In this document: positions 1-5,629 of the stretch, piece after piece
Position numbering within the stretch: position 1 is the stretch's first letter
Layout: every line of letters starts with the position of its first letter
Source: JBGOUV01 sp041477815
GTDB lineage: Bacteria; Acidobacteriota; Terriglobia; Bryobacterales; JACQDG01
Assembly: GCA_041477815.1 (NCBI GenBank)
Contig: JBGOUV010000345.1
Location: 1 to 7,618, forward strand
Length of the DNA stretch: 7,618 nt
Direction: 5' to 3'
The notes under the pieces: model-generated
The model's input: only the letters and a program-made list of their open reading frames with translations
Told to the model about the DNA's origin: nothing
Databases searched by the model: none
Position numbers and translations under genes: made by a program

Positions 1-171
1 CAGAACCAGGTCCAGCTCCAATTCCTTAGCGCGGCGGATGGCGACGGGGGTGGGCAGGACTTCCGTGGCCCCGTCCGGGAAAACCACCCGGACTTCCCGC
101 GCCCGGATGGATTGATTGACATTTTCACGCCGGCTTTGCTTGAACCGGGGTGTAAATCCTCTTGGCTCGAT
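1..171 (-). CDS. infC: Translation initiation factor IF-3, N-terminal part (partial, probable AUC start)
   Basis: IF-3 binds the 30S subunit, keeps it apart from 50S and checks start-codon/initiator-tRNA pairing. Fifty-seven codons are visible on the minus strand before the gene leaves the window. After a basic N-terminal stretch comes the IF-3 N-domain signature: VNQSIRAREVRVVFPDG (residues 18-34), then AIRRAKELELDLVL, matching the family pattern 'xIRAxEVR...A...A...DLV'. The upstream in-frame stop is the csp TAA at 244-246. Between it and the homology there is no ATG, GTG, TTG or CTG in frame. ATC at 169-171 is preceded by AGAGGAGG at 177-184 with a 5-nt spacer, so I place the start there. 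A GTG and an ATG near 125-133 are out of frame. Non-AUG starts (AUU, AUC, AUA) are known for infC and allow IF-3 to repress its own translation. Identity is confident; the exact start is inferred from the ribosome-binding site. Confidence 0.88.
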   Translation of the reverse strand, partial: MEPRGFTPRFKQSRRENVNQSIRAREVRVVFPDGATEVLPTPVAIRRAKELELDLVL

Positions 172-176
172 GTGAT

Positions 177-184
177 CCTCCTCT
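177..184 (-). promoter_or_regulatory. Strong Shine-Dalgarno that decides the infC start
   Basis: The minus strand reads AGAGGAGG, a near-complete anti-SD complement, five bases before the in-frame ATC at 169-171. No standard start codon lies in the IF-3 frame within reach, so this site is the main argument for an AUC start. Confidence 0.75.
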
Positions 185-196
185 GTGTCAGATCGG

Positions 197-230
197 CCGG
201 GCCGGAAGGCGGCTGCACCCCCCGGCCCGG
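197..230 (-). other. GC-rich hairpin between csp and infC
   Basis: A perfect 9-bp inverted repeat, CCGGGCCGG at 197-205 and CCGGCCCGG at 222-230, encloses a 16-nt loop. On the minus-strand transcript it lies 12 nt upstream of the infC Shine-Dalgarno and after the csp stop. No U-run follows, so it does not look like an intrinsic terminator. It could protect the csp message 3' end, mark a processing point, or act in infC leader control. The inverted repeat is seen directly; any function is inferred. Confidence 0.55.
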
Positions 231-243
231 AGCTGGTGGCGGC

Positions 244-450
244 TTAACCGACTACAATGACCTCTTCGGCCTGCAGACCCTTGGGACCTTGCTTCACCTT
301 GAACTCGACCGTAGCTCCTTCGTCCAGGCTGCGGTAGCCCTCCATGGCGATCGCGGAAAAATGTACGAACACATCCTCCCCCGCCGCCCGCTGGATGAAC
401 CCAAACCCTTTTGCGGCATTAAACCACTTCACTGTTCCTTTTTCTTTCAT
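244..450 (-). CDS. Cold-shock protein, CspA family (single CSD domain)
   Basis: This is a 68-residue single cold-shock domain, the usual family length. It begins MKEKGTVKWFNAAKGFGFI, with the RNP1 motif KGFGFI at residues 15-20 and RNP2 DVFVHF at 26-31, and ends LQAEEVIVV. These beta-barrel proteins bind single-stranded RNA/DNA through the aromatic residues of RNP1 and RNP2, act as RNA chaperones, and can antiterminate transcription. The start at 448-450 has AAGGAG about 10 nt upstream and matches the family N-terminus exactly. An in-frame ATG at 589-591 would add 47 residues with no Csp similarity, running across a terminator-like hairpin, so I reject it as the main start. infC follows 72 nt downstream on the same strand and may share the transcript. 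IF-3 and Csp proteins are both linked to translation in the cold in E. coli. Confidence 0.95.
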   Translation of the reverse strand: MKEKGTVKWFNAAKGFGFIQRAAGEDVFVHFSAIAMEGYRSLDEGATVEFKVKQGPKGLQAEEVIVVG

Positions 451-492
451 CGCAACTTCTCTCCTTGGATGTACGGATCCCCCAGCGCCAAC

Positions 493-529
493 AAAAAAAG
501 GACTGCGGGCCGCTATGGCCGCAATCCTT
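493..529 (-). terminator. Intrinsic terminator-like hairpin inside the csp leader (candidate attenuator)
   Basis: On the minus strand, a 5' arm at 517-529 (AAGGATTGCGGCC) pairs with a 3' arm at 498-511. This gives a 13-bp stem with one G-U pair, one bulged C at 509 and a 5-nt loop (512-516). Seven consecutive U residues (499-493) close it. This is a textbook Rho-independent terminator oriented toward csp. The csp ATG is only about 42 nt further on, leaving almost no room for another promoter, so csp transcripts from the promoter at 617-644 must read through it. That makes it a candidate attenuator, or alternatively the end of a small RNA of roughly 115 nt. Confidence 0.7.
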
Positions 530-616
530 GTTATCGTGCCGGCGATGAGAGCATCCAGTCGGAAAATCCGTAGTCGGGTAGGGAGGACCATCTAAGGGTA
601 CTCCCACCCTGGCCTT

Positions 617-644
617 ATCTTAGCATGAAAAAAGACAATGCCAA
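617..644 (-). promoter_or_regulatory. Candidate sigma70-type promoter for csp
   Basis: The minus strand has TTGGCA (639-644, 5 of 6 matches to the -35 box), a 16-nt spacer rich in T, and TAAGAT (617-622, 4 of 6 matches to the -10 box). Transcription would begin near 610 and give a leader of about 160 nt before the csp ATG. Long leaders are typical of cold-shock genes such as E. coli cspA. This is prediction by eye; Acidobacteriota promoters are not well defined. Confidence 0.5.
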
Positions 645-684
645 GACTTTTGATACACCCCGGCGGCTGCCGTTGCATAGTGCC

Positions 685-713
685 TTGACAAAGCTTAACC
701 CTTTGCCTACCAT
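685..713 (+). promoter_or_regulatory. Candidate sigma70-type promoter for the HU gene and rightward operon
   Basis: A perfect TTGACA (685-690), a 17-nt spacer and TACCAT (708-713, 4 of 6 for the -10 box) place a start near 720, about 20 nt before the HU start codon. It is divergent from, and does not overlap, the csp promoter. GAGG at 731-734 sits 5 nt before the ATG as ribosome-binding site. Confidence 0.6.
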
Positions 714-739
714 GGACTTCTGCACGGACCGAGGCAGTC

Positions 740-1015
740 ATGATCAAGCTTGACATCATCAACCAGGTCGTCAGCCGGACCGGGATCACGAAAACTAAGG
801 CGGAAATGGCCGTCGAGACGGTGTTCGAGTCGATGAAACGGGCTCTCGAGCGTGGCGACCGGATTGAGCTGCGCGGTTTCGGCGTCTTCAACGTCCGGCC
901 GCGCAAGACCGGCATCGGCCGCAATCCCCGCACCGGCGCGGAGGTGACCATCCCCCCTGGAAAGGCCGTCCGGTTCAAGCCGGGCAAGGAATTACAGACG
1001 CTCGACCCCCTCTAG
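740..1015 (+). CDS. HU/IHF-family nucleoid-associated DNA-binding protein
   Basis: This is a 91-residue protein of normal family length. HU/IHF proteins dimerise, clamp the DNA minor groove with two beta arms and bend DNA. The N-terminal helices cover residues 1-40. RIELRGFGVFNVRPRKTG (41-58) is the conserved beta-sheet core, RNPRTGAEVTIPPGKAVRF (61-79) is the DNA-binding arm with the diagnostic RNPxTG and intercalating Pro, and FKPGKEL (79-85) is the conserved closing motif. The RIELRGFG wording is closer to IHF/HU-beta types, but HU and IHF subunits cannot be separated reliably by eye, so no symbol is given. The start has GAGG 5 nt upstream and its own promoter. The next gene begins 7 nt after the stop, so it probably heads the operon, with its own expression possibly much higher than that of the genes behind it. 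Confidence 0.95.
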   Translation: MIKLDIINQVVSRTGITKTKAEMAVETVFESMKRALERGDRIELRGFGVFNVRPRKTGIGRNPRTGAEVTIPPGKAVRFKPGKELQTLDPL

Positions 1016-1022
1016 CTTTCCC

Positions 1023-1991
1023 ATGGAGGATCCGCAACCCATTCCGGCCTTCAGCCCCGGCTGGGCCGAGCTGGAGCAGCCTGCCCTCTCCCCGCCGGAG
1101 CGGCCCGCCCCCCGGCACCGCTACTGGCTGCACGCCTTGCTGTTCCTGGCCACGCTTTATTCCACCACCCTGGTGGGGGCGCGCATGGCCTACAACTTCC
1201 ACCACAATCTGCCCGCCTTCGACATGGAGGTCGATCTGGCGGCTTACCCCGAGATGTGGATGGATCCGCGGCAGTTGGCCGGCGGGCTGCCCTTCTCGCT
1301 CACGTTGCTGGCGATCCTGCTGGCCCACGAGTTCGGCCATTACCTGGCCTGCGTACACTACCGCGTGAACGCGTCACTGCCCTACTTCATCCCGGCGCCC
1401 ACCTTGATCGGGACCCTGGGGGCGTTCATCCGCATCCGCGGGCCCATCTTCTCCCGCCGGGCCCTGTTCGACATCGGGGTGGCGGGACCCCTGGCCGGCT
1501 ACCTTTTCCTGCTTCCGGCCCTGACTATTGGCTTGGCCTACTCGAAAATCATCCCCGGCGTCCCGCGCGAAGGGAGTATCCTGTTCGGCACCCCGGCCTT
1601 GCTCTGGCTGTTTCAGAAGCTGATCTACCCGGGCGTCGACGCCGGCATGATCTACCTGCATCCGGTGGCGCGCGCCGCCTGGATCGGCGTGTTTGCCACC
1701 GCTCTGAACCTGCTGCCCATCGGGCAACTGGACGGCGGCCACATCCTCTATGCCTTCGTCGGAGATAAGCACCGGCGCCTCTCGCGGGTCTTCATCCTGG
1801 CCCTGATCCCCCTGGGACTGCTCTACTGGTGGGTATGGCTGTTCTGGGCCGCGGTGCTGTTCTTTCTGGGGTCCCGGCATCCCGTCATCTACGACACCTC
1901 CAACCTGGGCGGCCTCCGGCGCAAGCTGGGAATCCTGGCGCTGGTCATCTTCGTGCTGTCGTTCATGCCCAATCCCATTGTGAGCAACTGA
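1023..1991 (+). CDS. Site-2 protease family zinc metalloprotease (peptidase M50, EGY/sporulation-factor-like)
   Basis: A 322-residue polytopic membrane protein. HEFGH at residues 102-106 is the HExxH zinc and catalytic-glutamate motif at the end of a hydrophobic helix. NLLPIGQLDGGH (229-240) is the second M50 motif, with Asp237 as third zinc ligand. GTLGAFIRIRGPI (130-142) and ALFDIGVAGPLAG (147-159) are also typical of the family, most like the EGY-type branch. Further hydrophobic segments lie near 37-52, 160-175, 255-282 and 302-316. There is no PDZ domain, unlike RseP. These enzymes cut transmembrane helices of substrates such as anti-sigma factors; the substrate here is unknown. The first 32 residues are Pro-rich and look cytosolic. 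The ATG lies 7 nt after the HU stop without a clear Shine-Dalgarno, so translation may depend on coupling to the HU gene. Confidence 0.92.
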   Translation: MEDPQPIPAFSPGWAELEQPALSPPERPAPRHRYWLHALLFLATLYSTTLVGARMAYNFHHNLPAFDMEVDLAAYPEMWMDPRQLAGGLPFSLTLLAILLAHEFGHYLACVHYRVNASLPYFIPAPTLIGTLGAFIRIRGPIFSRRALFDIGVAGPLAGYLFLLPALTIGLAYSKIIPGVPREGSILFGTPALLWLFQKLIYPGVDAGMIYLHPVARAAWIGVFATALNLLPIGQLDGGHILYAFVGDKHRRLSRVFILALIPLGLLYWWVWLFWAAVLFFLGSRHPVIYDTSNLGGLRRKLGILALVIFVLSFMPNPIVSN

Positions 1992-1993
1992 AG

Positions 1994-2734
1994 TTGCTGA
2001 AGATCTCCGCCACTCTGGTCACCCTGAACGAGGAAATGAACCTGCCTCGGGCGCTGGAGTCGTTGCGGTGCTGCGACGAGGTGGTGGTGGTCGACTCGGG
2101 CTCGACCGACCGGACCGTGGACCTCGCCCAGAAGCTGGGAGCGCGGGTGGTGGAGTCGGAGTGGCTCGGCTATGCGGCCCAGAAGAACTTCGCCGCCGAG
2201 CAGGCCGCCCACGACTGGATCCTGTCGCTCGACGCCGACGAGGCCCTCAGCGAGGCCCTGGAAGCCGAAATCTGGGAGATCAAGCGCGAAGGACCCCAAG
2301 CCGATGGCTATACCATTCCCCGTATGGCCCAATACATGGGCCGCTGGATTCTGCACTCGGGCTGGTATCCCGACCGCAAGATCCGCCTGTACGATCGCCG
2401 CCACGGCCGCTGGATCGGCGAGTACGTCCACGAGAGCGTCAAGGTGGACGGGCGCCTCGGGCATCTGACGTCCAACCTGCTGCACTTCACCTGCTCCTCG
2501 CTCTCGCAGCACCTCAAGACCATGGACCGCTACACCACCCTGGCCGCGCAGGAGATGGTGGCCCAGGGCCGCCGGGCGCCCCTGTGGCGGATTCTCCTCG
2601 ATCCCCCGTGGGCGTTCTGGAAGAGCTACGTTCTCCAGCGGGGTTTCCTGGACGGCTTCGAGGGCCTGGTCATTGCGTATATGGCGGCGATGTACGTATT
2701 TGTGAAGTACACCAAGGCCAGAGGCATGAGCTGA
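1994..2734 (+). CDS. Family 2 glycosyltransferase, WaaE/KdtX-like (GT-A fold)
   Basis: A 246-residue inverting-type glycosyltransferase. The N-terminus MLKISATLVTLNEEMNL is the usual GT2 first strand. EVVVVDSGSTDRT (29-41) is the nucleotide-binding motif, and WILSLDADE (75-83) carries the metal-binding DxD. The segment EWLGYAAQKNFA (56-67) and the C-terminal helix (about 217-239, amphipathic to hydrophobic) fit the family that adds sugars to lipopolysaccharide core or other envelope glycans. Donor and acceptor cannot be told from sequence. I chose TTG at 1994 because it gives the family N-terminus and sits 2 nt after the M50 stop. The frame is open back to an ATG at 1829, but that part lies inside the M50 gene and has no similarity. 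No strong Shine-Dalgarno is visible, consistent with translational coupling. Confidence 0.88.
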   Translation: MLKISATLVTLNEEMNLPRALESLRCCDEVVVVDSGSTDRTVDLAQKLGARVVESEWLGYAAQKNFAAEQAAHDWILSLDADEALSEALEAEIWEIKREGPQADGYTIPRMAQYMGRWILHSGWYPDRKIRLYDRRHGRWIGEYVHESVKVDGRLGHLTSNLLHFTCSSLSQHLKTMDRYTTLAAQEMVAQGRRAPLWRILLDPPWAFWKSYVLQRGFLDGFEGLVIAYMAAMYVFVKYTKARGMS

Positions 2735-2788
2735 TGTCCGGCTTGCACCGAACCGCGAACGTCAGGGAGTCCTGCCTGGCCGCAGGGA

Positions 2789-2892
2789 TGAAAATGTGGC
2801 GGCCCCCCTGGGCCGCAGCCGGCCCCCTGGCCGGCTTTGCTTATCTACTGGAATTCGGCAGGCCGGCCCCGGGGGGCCGCCCCACATTTACA
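2789..2892. repeat. 104-bp GC-rich palindromic element (MITE- or REP-like) between glycosyltransferase genes
   Basis: The two ends are inverted copies: TGAAAATGTGG at 2789-2799 against TGTAAATGTGG read in reverse from 2892. They continue into CGGCCCCCC (2800-2808) against GGGGGGCCG (2871-2879), with two extra bases in the right arm. Pairing goes on through 2810-2815 with 2864-2869. Inside, GCCGGCC (2818-2824) and GGCCGGC (2829-2835) form a second perfect 7-bp hairpin with a CCCT loop. A 21-nt spacer richer in A/T separates the halves. The whole would fold into a long branched stem in RNA or single-stranded DNA. No U-run follows, so it is not a standard terminator. Dispersed palindromic units of this kind occur in many genomes; whether this one is repeated elsewhere cannot be seen here. 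Confidence 0.65.
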
Positions 2893-2918
2893 GGGCAGCG
2901 GATGTACCTAGGTGCTCC

Positions 2919-3812
2919 GTGAGAATCGTCCACATCGATACCGGACGGGAATTCCGCGGCGGCCAGCGCCAGGTACTGCTGCTGGCCCAGGGACTGCGGG
3001 ACCGCGGCCACCAGCAAGTAGTTCTGGCGCGACCCCGGTCTTCCCTCTACCAAGCGGCGTCCACCGCCGGCCTGGAGGCCCGCCCCCTCCGCACGCTCCT
3101 GGGGCTCTCCGCCGACATGGTCCACGCCCACGATGCCCGGGCCCATATTCTTGCCCTCACCGCCCCGCGGCTGGTGGTCTCCCGCCGGGTAGCCTTCCCC
3201 ATCGGTTCCGGCCTCGCCTCCCGCTGGAAGTACCGCCGCGCCGCCCACTACCTGGCCGTCTCGGAGTTCGTGAAAGGGCAGCTCCTCGCCGCCGGAGTCC
3301 CCGCCGAGCGCGTCTCCGTGGTCTACGACGGTGTCGAGGTCGGCCCTCCGCCCGAGCGGCCGGCCGGCTCTCAACTGGTGGTGGCGCCCGCCTCCGACGA
3401 CCCGCAAAAGGGCAGCGCCCTGGCCCTCGCGGCCTGCCGATCCGCGGGCGTCGAGCTCCAGCTCTCTGCCGACCTCGCCCGCGACCTGCCCCAGGCCGCC
3501 CTGTTCCTCTACCTCACCCACAGCGAGGGTCTGGGCTCGGCGATCTTGTTGGCCATGGCCCGGGGCGTCCCCGTGGTGGCCAGCCGCGTAGGCGGGATCC
3601 CCGAGGTCGTCGAGCACGGCTGGACCGGTCTGCTGGTCGCTAACGATCCGGTCGCGGTGGCCGCGGCGGTCCGTCAGGTCCTCGACCAGCCGGCCGAGGC
3701 CGCTCGCCGGGCCGAGCGCGCCTATGCCCAGATACTCGAGCGCTTCTCGGCTGCTAAAATGGTCGCCCGGACGGAAGAGGTCTACAAACTGGTCCGGGCT
3801 GAATCCGCGTGA
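2919..3812 (+). CDS. Compact family 4 glycosyltransferase (GT-B fold, GT1/GT4 type)
   Basis: A 297-residue enzyme, short for GT4 (usually about 350-400). MRIVHIDTGREFRGGQRQVL is the N-terminal acceptor-domain strand with the Gly-Gly loop, and LSADMVHAHDARAHILAL (63-80) and LAVSEFVKGQL (112-122) are classic. The donor half has LTHSEGLGSAILLAMARGVP (199-218), VASRVGGIPEVV (220-231) and GWTGLLV (234-240). Two things are odd. The EX7E motif keeps Glu203 but has Leu211 in place of the second Glu. The stretch between PQKGS (162-166) and the SEG loop is about 40 residues shorter than usual. It may be a distinct subfamily or an altered enzyme. Start GTG at 2919 has AGGTG upstream and gives a proper N-terminus; the frame is open further up, through the palindrome, without homology. 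The gene overlaps the next one by 4 nt (GTGA). Substrate unknown; context suggests an envelope glycan. Confidence 0.87.
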   Translation: MRIVHIDTGREFRGGQRQVLLLAQGLRDRGHQQVVLARPRSSLYQAASTAGLEARPLRTLLGLSADMVHAHDARAHILALTAPRLVVSRRVAFPIGSGLASRWKYRRAAHYLAVSEFVKGQLLAAGVPAERVSVVYDGVEVGPPPERPAGSQLVVAPASDDPQKGSALALAACRSAGVELQLSADLARDLPQAALFLYLTHSEGLGSAILLAMARGVPVVASRVGGIPEVVEHGWTGLLVANDPVAVAAAVRQVLDQPAEAARRAERAYAQILERFSAAKMVARTEEVYKLVRAESA

Positions 3813-4597
3813 TCTACCTCCTCGCATTCCTGTTCGGTCTGCTGATCGGCAGCTTCCTCAACGTCTGCATCTACCGGATGCCCCAGGATCTGTCGGTAGT
3901 GCAGCCACGCTCGGCGTGCCCTCACTGCGGGCATCCGATTCGGTGGTACGACAACCTCCCGGTGCTGAGCTTTCTGCTGCTGGGCGGCCGCTGCCGGGAC
4001 TGCCAGGCTGCTCTCTCCTGGTGGTACCCGGCCATCGAGCTGACTACCGGGCTCTTGTTCGTGCTGGTGGCGGCCCGCTACGGTCTGACCCTGCAGGCCG
4101 CCAAGTACGCCGCTTTCGTGGCCATGATGCTGGCGCTCGCCGTGGTCGACCTGATCGACCGCCTCCTCCCCGACCAGATCACCCTGGGCGGCGCCGCAGT
4201 GGGGTTCGTCTTGAGCTTTGTCGTGCTGCTACCCCCGGGCATCGCCGCCTTCCTGTTGCAGATCTGGGGCCTGCAGCCCTCCCTGCGGGCGGCGTCGGTT
4301 CTGGAGTCCGGTGCAGGGGCGGCCCTGGCCGCCGGGACCCTCTACCTCGTGGGCGAGATCTACTTCCGCGTCCGCCTCCGTGAGGGCATGGGACTCGGCG
4401 ACGTCAAAATGATGGCCCTGATCGGCGCCTTCCAGGGCCTCAGCGGCGCCTTCTGGACCCTGATGCTGGCTTCTGTCATGGGCGCGGTGCTGGGATTGGT
4501 CTTCATCCTGATCTTTCGCAAAGGCCTGGCCTACGAGCTGCCCTTTGGCACCTTCCTGGCTGCGGCGGCTATTCTATTGGTGGTAGGGGCCCCATGA
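3809..4597 (+). CDS. pilD: Type IV prepilin peptidase / N-methyltransferase (A24A)
   Basis: A 262-residue inner-membrane bifunctional enzyme. It cleaves the leader of type IV prepilins and type II secretion pseudopilins and then methylates the new N-terminal residue. The N-terminal domain has GLLIGSFLNVCIYRMP (10-25) and the four-cysteine site CPHC (37-40) and CRDC (62-65). The two catalytic aspartates of the A24 family are visible: VVDLIDRLLPDQIT (112-125, probably Asp114) and GLGD (195-198, Asp198). About seven to eight hydrophobic segments and the closing YELPFGTFLA (242-251) also fit. Length is normal. The GTG start overlaps the previous stop (GTGA), and the stop overlaps lpxD (ATGA), so translation is coupled on both sides. 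No pilin genes lie in the window; it presumably serves a pilus or secretion system encoded elsewhere. Confidence 0.95.
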   Translation: MIYLLAFLFGLLIGSFLNVCIYRMPQDLSVVQPRSACPHCGHPIRWYDNLPVLSFLLLGGRCRDCQAALSWWYPAIELTTGLLFVLVAARYGLTLQAAKYAAFVAMMLALAVVDLIDRLLPDQITLGGAAVGFVLSFVVLLPPGIAAFLLQIWGLQPSLRAASVLESGAGAALAAGTLYLVGEIYFRVRLREGMGLGDVKMMALIGAFQGLSGAFWTLMLASVMGAVLGLVFILIFRKGLAYELPFGTFLAAAAILLVVGAP

Positions 4598-5619
4598 AAC
4601 TACAAGAAATCGCCAAGACTCTCGGCTGTGAGCTGGCTGGCAACGCCGAGCTGAACATCACCGGCGTGGCCGGACTCGAAGAGGCCGGTCCGTCGGACTT
4701 AACGTTTCTCTCCAACCCCAAGTACGCCAGGAAGGTCGAGACCACGCAGGCGGGAGCCATCATCGTAGGGCGCGAAGCGGGCCCGCAGCGGATTCCGGCG
4801 CTGGTGTCCGAAAACCCGTACCTGGACTTCGCCCGCGCCCTGGAGCTCTTCTACACGCCCCCGCGTCCGGCGCCGGGCATTCACCCGACCGCCGTCATCG
4901 CCCGCACCGCCACGCTCGGCGAAGGAGCCAGCATCGGCCCCTACGCGGTGATCGGCGAGCGCGCCCGCCTCGGACGCCACGCCGTCCTGCATCCGCACGT
5001 GACCATCTACGAGGGCGCCGAGATCGGCGACGACTTCTGCGCCCACTCCCACGCCGTAGTGCGGGAGTTCTGCCGCCTCGGCCACCGGGTCATTCTCCAG
5101 AACGGCGTGATCGTGGGCGCCGACGGCTACGGTTTCGCCCGCCGCGCCGACGGCACGCATCACAAGATTCCCCAGTCCGGCATTGTCGTCATCGAAGACG
5201 ACGTAGAGATCCAGGCCCACACCTGCATCGACCGCGCCGCGGTCGGCGAATCCCGCATCGGCCGCGGCTCCAAGATCGACAACCTGGTCCAGATCGGCCA
5301 CGCCTGCCGCGTCGGCGAGAACGCCATCATCTGCTCTCAGGCGGGCATCGCCGGCAGCACCGTGCTTGGCGACAACGTGGTGCTGGCCGGTCAGGTAGGG
5401 ATCATCAATCACCTGAACATCGGCGACGGGGTGGTCGTAACGGCCCAGAGCGGCGTCGGTCACGACGTGCCGGCCGGCCAGAAGATTTCGGGGTCACCGG
5501 CCTTCGACAACTCCCAGTGGCTGCGGGCGGTGTCGGTGTTTCAGCGGCTGCCGGAGCTGCACCGGGCGGTGCGGGCGCTGGGAAAAGAGAAACCGCAGCC
5601 ACCGAACCGCGACCGTTAG
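4594..5619 (+). CDS. lpxD: UDP-3-O-(3-hydroxyacyl)glucosamine N-acyltransferase LpxD
   Basis: A 341-residue protein, the normal length. LpxD adds the second acyl chain, from acyl-ACP, to the glucosamine nitrogen in lipid A synthesis in the cytoplasm. The N-terminal UDP-binding domain includes ITGVAGLEEAGPSDLTFLSN (22-41). The left-handed beta-helix of hexapeptide repeats runs from about 98 to 295 (IHPTAVIA, ATLGEGASIGPYAVIG and so on). VGADGYGFA (174-182) and the catalytic region KIDNLVQIGHACRVG (227-241) are conserved; His236 corresponds to the E. coli catalytic base His239. GSPAFDNSQWLR (300-311) and the C-terminal helix follow. The start overlaps the pilD stop by 4 nt (ATGA). fabZ and lpxA, frequent neighbours, are absent; a convergent gene begins 10 nt beyond the stop. 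Confidence 0.97.
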   Translation: MKLQEIAKTLGCELAGNAELNITGVAGLEEAGPSDLTFLSNPKYARKVETTQAGAIIVGREAGPQRIPALVSENPYLDFARALELFYTPPRPAPGIHPTAVIARTATLGEGASIGPYAVIGERARLGRHAVLHPHVTIYEGAEIGDDFCAHSHAVVREFCRLGHRVILQNGVIVGADGYGFARRADGTHHKIPQSGIVVIEDDVEIQAHTCIDRAAVGESRIGRGSKIDNLVQIGHACRVGENAIICSQAGIAGSTVLGDNVVLAGQVGIINHLNIGDGVVVTAQSGVGHDVPAGQKISGSPAFDNSQWLRAVSVFQRLPELHRAVRALGKEKPQPPNRDR

Positions 5620-5629
5620 AGAGCGGATG

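Noticed and set aside
197..230. The csp-infC hairpin as an intrinsic terminator.
   Set aside because: No U-run follows the stem on the minus strand; the next bases are CCGATCTGACAC.
451..591. In-frame ATG at 589-591 that would lengthen the cold-shock protein by 47 residues.
   Set aside because: The added part has no Csp similarity and crosses the terminator hairpin, and the family N-terminus begins exactly at 450 with its own AAGGAG. A weak GGGAG precedes the upper ATG, so a rare long form or leader translation is not fully excluded.
1829..1993. Upstream ATG for the family 2 glycosyltransferase frame, overlapping the M50 gene.
   Set aside because: The extra 55 residues are an out-of-frame reading of the M50 coding region with no family similarity; TTG at 1994 gives the standard N-terminus.
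2796..2918. Upstream ATG for the family 4 glycosyltransferase frame.
   Set aside because: It lies in the left arm of the palindrome and adds low-complexity residues without homology; GTG at 2919 has a ribosome-binding site and a canonical start of the fold.
2841..3827. Long open frames on the strand opposite the family 4 glycosyltransferase, and similarly opposite lpxD (4699-5463) and M50 (1374-1880).
   Set aside because: GC-rich codon bias leaves the antisense frames open. Their translations are Gly/Ala/Arg/Val-rich with no recognisable domains, while the opposite strand has clear conserved proteins.
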